From the NCBI GenBank assembly GCA_014729375.1, contig WJKA01000157.1, positions 1-8,811 on the forward strand: 8,811 bases of DNA, given 5' to 3'. Both the position numbers and the translations under genes were made by a program. The notes under the pieces were generated by a model that ran no database searches, was not told the origin of the DNA, and saw only the letters and a program-made list of their open reading frames with translations. Of the stretch, positions 6,588-8,811 are shown piece by piece; positions within the stretch are counted from its first letter, which is position 1; the number at the start of each line of letters is the position of its first letter. Source of the DNA: Chitinivibrionales bacterium. Its GTDB lineage: Bacteria; Fibrobacterota; Chitinivibrionia; Chitinivibrionales; WJKA01.

Positions 6588-7943
6588 TTACGAGGGGGGT
6601 TGTTGTTTCTTTTCGATATAATCCAGGAGCACTGATGCATCGGCCGGCAACTGCACCGGCTTGTTGGAAAAACCGCGAGTATCTATTTTTTGAGAACCGC
6701 TCACGGTTGTTTTACGCTCAACATCAAGATACAGCTCATCCTTGTGAAACTCCACGCTGTAATCCGGGTCTTTCAACAAATGACCGGTGAGAATACACAT
6801 AACCTGGTCCGACTTCTGTATAACTCCTTTTTCCACAAGCTTCTTACAGCCTGCGACCGTAGTAGCTGAAGCAGGTTCTGAGCCGATCCCGTCTGCGCCG
6901 ATCCTGCTTTTTGCAATGGCAATATCTTCTTCAGACACATCCTCGACAATCCCGTCGCAGTAATCAACAGCATACCACGCCTTGCTGAAACTGACCGGAT
7001 TGCCTATTTTAATAGCCGTCGCCCTGGTTTGAGCGTGAACCGGTTTCAATGTCCTGTCGCTGGCAATATAGCTTTTATACAGCGGCCCTGCGCCCCGCGC
7101 CTGAATGATTGCCAGGCGGGGCACTTTATCGATGAATCCGCACGACTTCAGCTCATAAAACGCTTTGCCGAAAGAACTCGAGTTGCCCAGATTTCCTCCA
7201 GGTACGATAATCCAGTCCGGAACGCTCCACCCAAGCTGATGAAGCATTTCGATCATAATCGTTTTCTGTCCCTCGATTCGAAAGGGATTGATCGAATTGA
7301 GCAGATAAATATTTCCTTTCTCGCAGACATCCTGCACAACATTCATCGCCGCATCAAAATCGCCGTTGATCTGGATTGTCAAGGCCCCGTAATCAAGTGC
7401 CTGTGACAGTTTTCCATAGGCAATCTGCCCCTCGGGAATAAAGACAATGCTTTTCATTCGCGCGCGGGCCGCGTACGCGGCCATTGATGCCGATGTATTT
7501 CCTGTCGATGCGCAGGCAACCATTCGCGCTCCGAGTTTCCGCGCCATTGTTACCGCTGTTGTCATTCCGTTGTCTTTAAACGATCCCGTGGGGTTGTTCC
7601 CCTGGTGTTTTGCCAGAAGGGCATCCATCCCGGCATATTGAGCACAGACGGGAAGCGGATATATCGGGGTATTGCCCTCCCACAGCGTCACGACATTGTC
7701 AAAAGGCTTGAACGAGGGAAGGAACTCGCGGTATCGCCAGACGCCGCTGCGGTCAAGCGGATTCAAGGAAAGATAGCGAAGGCTGAACAGTTCCCTGAGC
7801 CCGGAAACCTGCTCCGCAGTATATTCGGGCAAAGGATTGACAACTTCCAAAAGCGACCCGTCATCATCCTTATAGCGGATCTGATCGATCGCATACTGCT
7901 TTGCCGGCCCTTTCCCGAATGTGCGTAAAAATGCTTTTTCCAT
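6588..7943 (-). CDS. thrC: Threonine synthase
   Basis: PLP enzyme converting O-phosphohomoserine to threonine and phosphate; cytoplasmic. The 451 residues fit the fold-type II threonine synthases. The Schiff-base lysine is K123 in NPTGSFKDNGM. Also visible are the substrate/phosphate loop STGNTSAS (146-153), the PLP-phosphate loop PGGNLGN (248-254) and a late DGIGSEPASATT block. The N-terminus reads KQYAIDQIRYKDDDGSLLEV. In many relatives this stretch is a small Cys-containing ribbon; here it has no cysteines. Residues about 395-451 form a C-terminal extension. The ATG at 7943 lies ten bases after the hom stop. A GAGG site sits 15 bases upstream, with a perfect hairpin filling the space between. 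It is the middle gene of hom-thrC-apgM and uses the product expected from its downstream neighbour if that gene is a homoserine kinase. Confidence 0.96.
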   Translation of the reverse strand: MEKAFLRTFGKGPAKQYAIDQIRYKDDDGSLLEVVNPLPEYTAEQVSGLRELFSLRYLSLNPLDRSGVWRYREFLPSFKPFDNVVTLWEGNTPIYPLPVCAQYAGMDALLAKHQGNNPTGSFKDNGMTTAVTMARKLGARMVACASTGNTSASMAAYAARARMKSIVFIPEGQIAYGKLSQALDYGALTIQINGDFDAAMNVVQDVCEKGNIYLLNSINPFRIEGQKTIMIEMLHQLGWSVPDWIIVPGGNLGNSSSFGKAFYELKSCGFIDKVPRLAIIQARGAGPLYKSYIASDRTLKPVHAQTRATAIKIGNPVSFSKAWYAVDYCDGIVEDVSEEDIAIAKSRIGADGIGSEPASATTVAGCKKLVEKGVIQKSDQVMCILTGHLLKDPDYSVEFHKDELYLDVERKTTVSGSQKIDTRGFSNKPVQLPADASVLLDYIEKKQQPPS

Positions 7944-7958
7944 ATTAGCGCCGCTAAT
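7944..7958 (-). promoter_or_regulatory. Hairpin between hom and thrC
   Basis: ATTAGC (7944-7949) and GCTAAT (7953-7958) pair perfectly around a three-base loop. The hairpin fills the whole hom-thrC junction, including the hom stop codon (7954-7956). It ends immediately before the thrC ATG. The only clear ribosome site, GAGG (7959-7962), is on the far side of the hairpin. This could set thrC translation or make it depend on ribosomes finishing hom. Confidence 0.5.
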
Positions 7959-8811
7959 CCTCTATTCGTATCATCTGTGTTGTGTTCCTGACAAAATCCA
8001 TTGTTTCGACTTCCCTGCAGGCGTCCCTGATATTTTTTTCTGTAGCTGTGTGTGTAAGGATTATTACCGGCACGCCCTGCGCGGAAAACCCCTCGCGCTG
8101 GACCACCGATGCAATCGATATATCTTTTTTTCCGAGAATTGCGGCAATAGACGCCAGCACACCCGGCTTGTCGCAAACAGTAAATCTCAAGTAATACCGC
8201 GCCGAAATTGCGTTGAGCTCACGAAGCGGAAGTTCATTTTCTTTCCGGTACCAGGTCATCGGAATGCGGCGGGGAAAACCTGAAACGATATTCCGCGCAA
8301 CATCGATAATGTCACACATCACCGCGGATGCGGTCGGCATCTCGCCCGCGCCCTTTCCATACAGCAATATGTCTCCCACAGCATCGCCTTCCAGAAGAAC
8401 AGCATTGAAAACATCCGACACCGATGCAAGGATATGTTCTTTATGGAGCATGGCCGGATGTACCCTTACGTCAACAACACCGTCGCAGTTCTTGATTATT
8501 CCTAGCAGCTTGATGCAGTACCCGAGTTCGCCTGCACAGGCAATGTCGTCCGGGGTAATGCCGGTTATTCCCTCCACACCGATACGATCGAACGGGACAT
8601 ATCCGCCGTACAGAAGCGATGCCATGATTGCTATTTTGTGCCCCGTATCACCGCCTTCAATATCAAGCGTGGGATCGGCCTCGGCATAGCCCAGTTTCTG
8701 CGCGTCGGCAAGCACCTGCTCGAACGGAAGCTGCTTGTTTGTCATTTGCGTAAGTATATAATTGCAGGTTCCATTGATAATGGTCTTGATCGAGCTGATA
8801 TCATTGCCGAC
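7954..8811 (-). CDS. hom: Homoserine dehydrogenase, C-terminal part
   Basis: Reduces aspartate semialdehyde to homoserine with NAD(P)H; cytoplasmic. The 5' end lies outside the window, and the 285 residues present lack the N-terminal Rossmann domain (about 145-150 residues in the usual 430). The frame is open to the window edge and reads GNDISSIKTIINGTCNYILT there, a family signature, so the ATG at 8745 is internal. The catalytic region contains the block DPTLDIEGGDTGHKIAIM, with a conserved Asp/Glu cluster and the likely catalytic lysine at visible residue 59. Near visible residue 206 an ACT domain starts (YYLRFTVCDKPGVLASIAAI), which in this family usually gives feedback inhibition by threonine. 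There is no fused aspartate kinase in the visible part. It is the first visible gene of hom-thrC-apgM; its promoter is outside the window. Confidence 0.96.
   Translation of the reverse strand, partial: VGNDISSIKTIINGTCNYILTQMTNKQLPFEQVLADAQKLGYAEADPTLDIEGGDTGHKIAIMASLLYGGYVPFDRIGVEGITGITPDDIACAGELGYCIKLLGIIKNCDGVVDVRVHPAMLHKEHILASVSDVFNAVLLEGDAVGDILLYGKGAGEMPTASAVMCDIIDVARNIVSGFPRRIPMTWYRKENELPLRELNAISARYYLRFTVCDKPGVLASIAAILGKKDISIASVVQREGFSAQGVPVIILTHTATEKNIRDACREVETMDFVRNTTQMIRIED

Noticed and set aside
6581..6640. Twenty-residue N-terminal extension of the apgM-like protein
   Set aside because: These codons lie mostly inside thrC, the extension is unlike the family, and MKYALLIGDGMADFP is the expected N-terminus.
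8745..8745. ATG at 8745 as the start of hom
   Set aside because: The frame stays open to the window edge and the 22 codons upstream encode the conserved NGTCNYIL signature, so the gene is cut by the window rather than starting here.

Overview
The window is about 50% G+C and comes from a bacterium. It carries the end of a homoserine dehydrogenase gene, complete genes for threonine synthase and aspartate-semialdehyde dehydrogenase, a membrane-anchored sugar-phosphate transferase for surface polysaccharide, and an HDOD signalling protein. Extracytoplasmic polysaccharide, HDOD/HD-GYP-type signalling proteins and an Asd very close to the enterobacterial form suggest a Gram-negative lineage. The sequence alone does not fix the phylum, and I do not assign one.

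Layout. An asd gene (130-1245, +) opens the window behind the probable tail of an upstream terminator. It converges on a minus-strand unit. That unit is a 619-residue protein (1586-3445) with an HDOD domain between two receiver-like domains that both lack phosphorylation residues. Its stop codon overlaps (ATGA) the start of a 41-codon ORF (1464-1589) that looks like the first residues of an HD-GYP-type protein cut short. The 1246-1463 stretch holds two GC-rich hairpins. The HDOD gene has a clear sigma70-type promoter (3509-3537) overlapped by an inverted repeat. Upstream, also on the minus strand, is a polyprenyl-phosphate sugar-phosphotransferase gene (3746-5200) with its own probable promoter.

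The right third is a compact minus-strand operon in the transcribed order hom (5' end outside the window), thrC, apgM-like gene, with junctions of 10 and 7 bases. No thrB kinase lies between hom and thrC. The third gene belongs to the archaeal-type phosphoglycerate mutase branch of the alkaline phosphatase superfamily. Members of this branch found next to hom/thrC have been proposed to be non-homologous homoserine kinases, and the operon fits that. With asd, the window would then encode every step from aspartyl phosphate to threonine, if the third gene is the kinase.

The most notable points are the pseudo-receiver/HDOD/pseudo-receiver protein with a truncated, translationally coupled partner, the proposed homoserine kinase, and the operator-like repeat at the HDOD promoter. 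I found no CRISPR array, tRNA, rRNA, transposase gene or phage gene.
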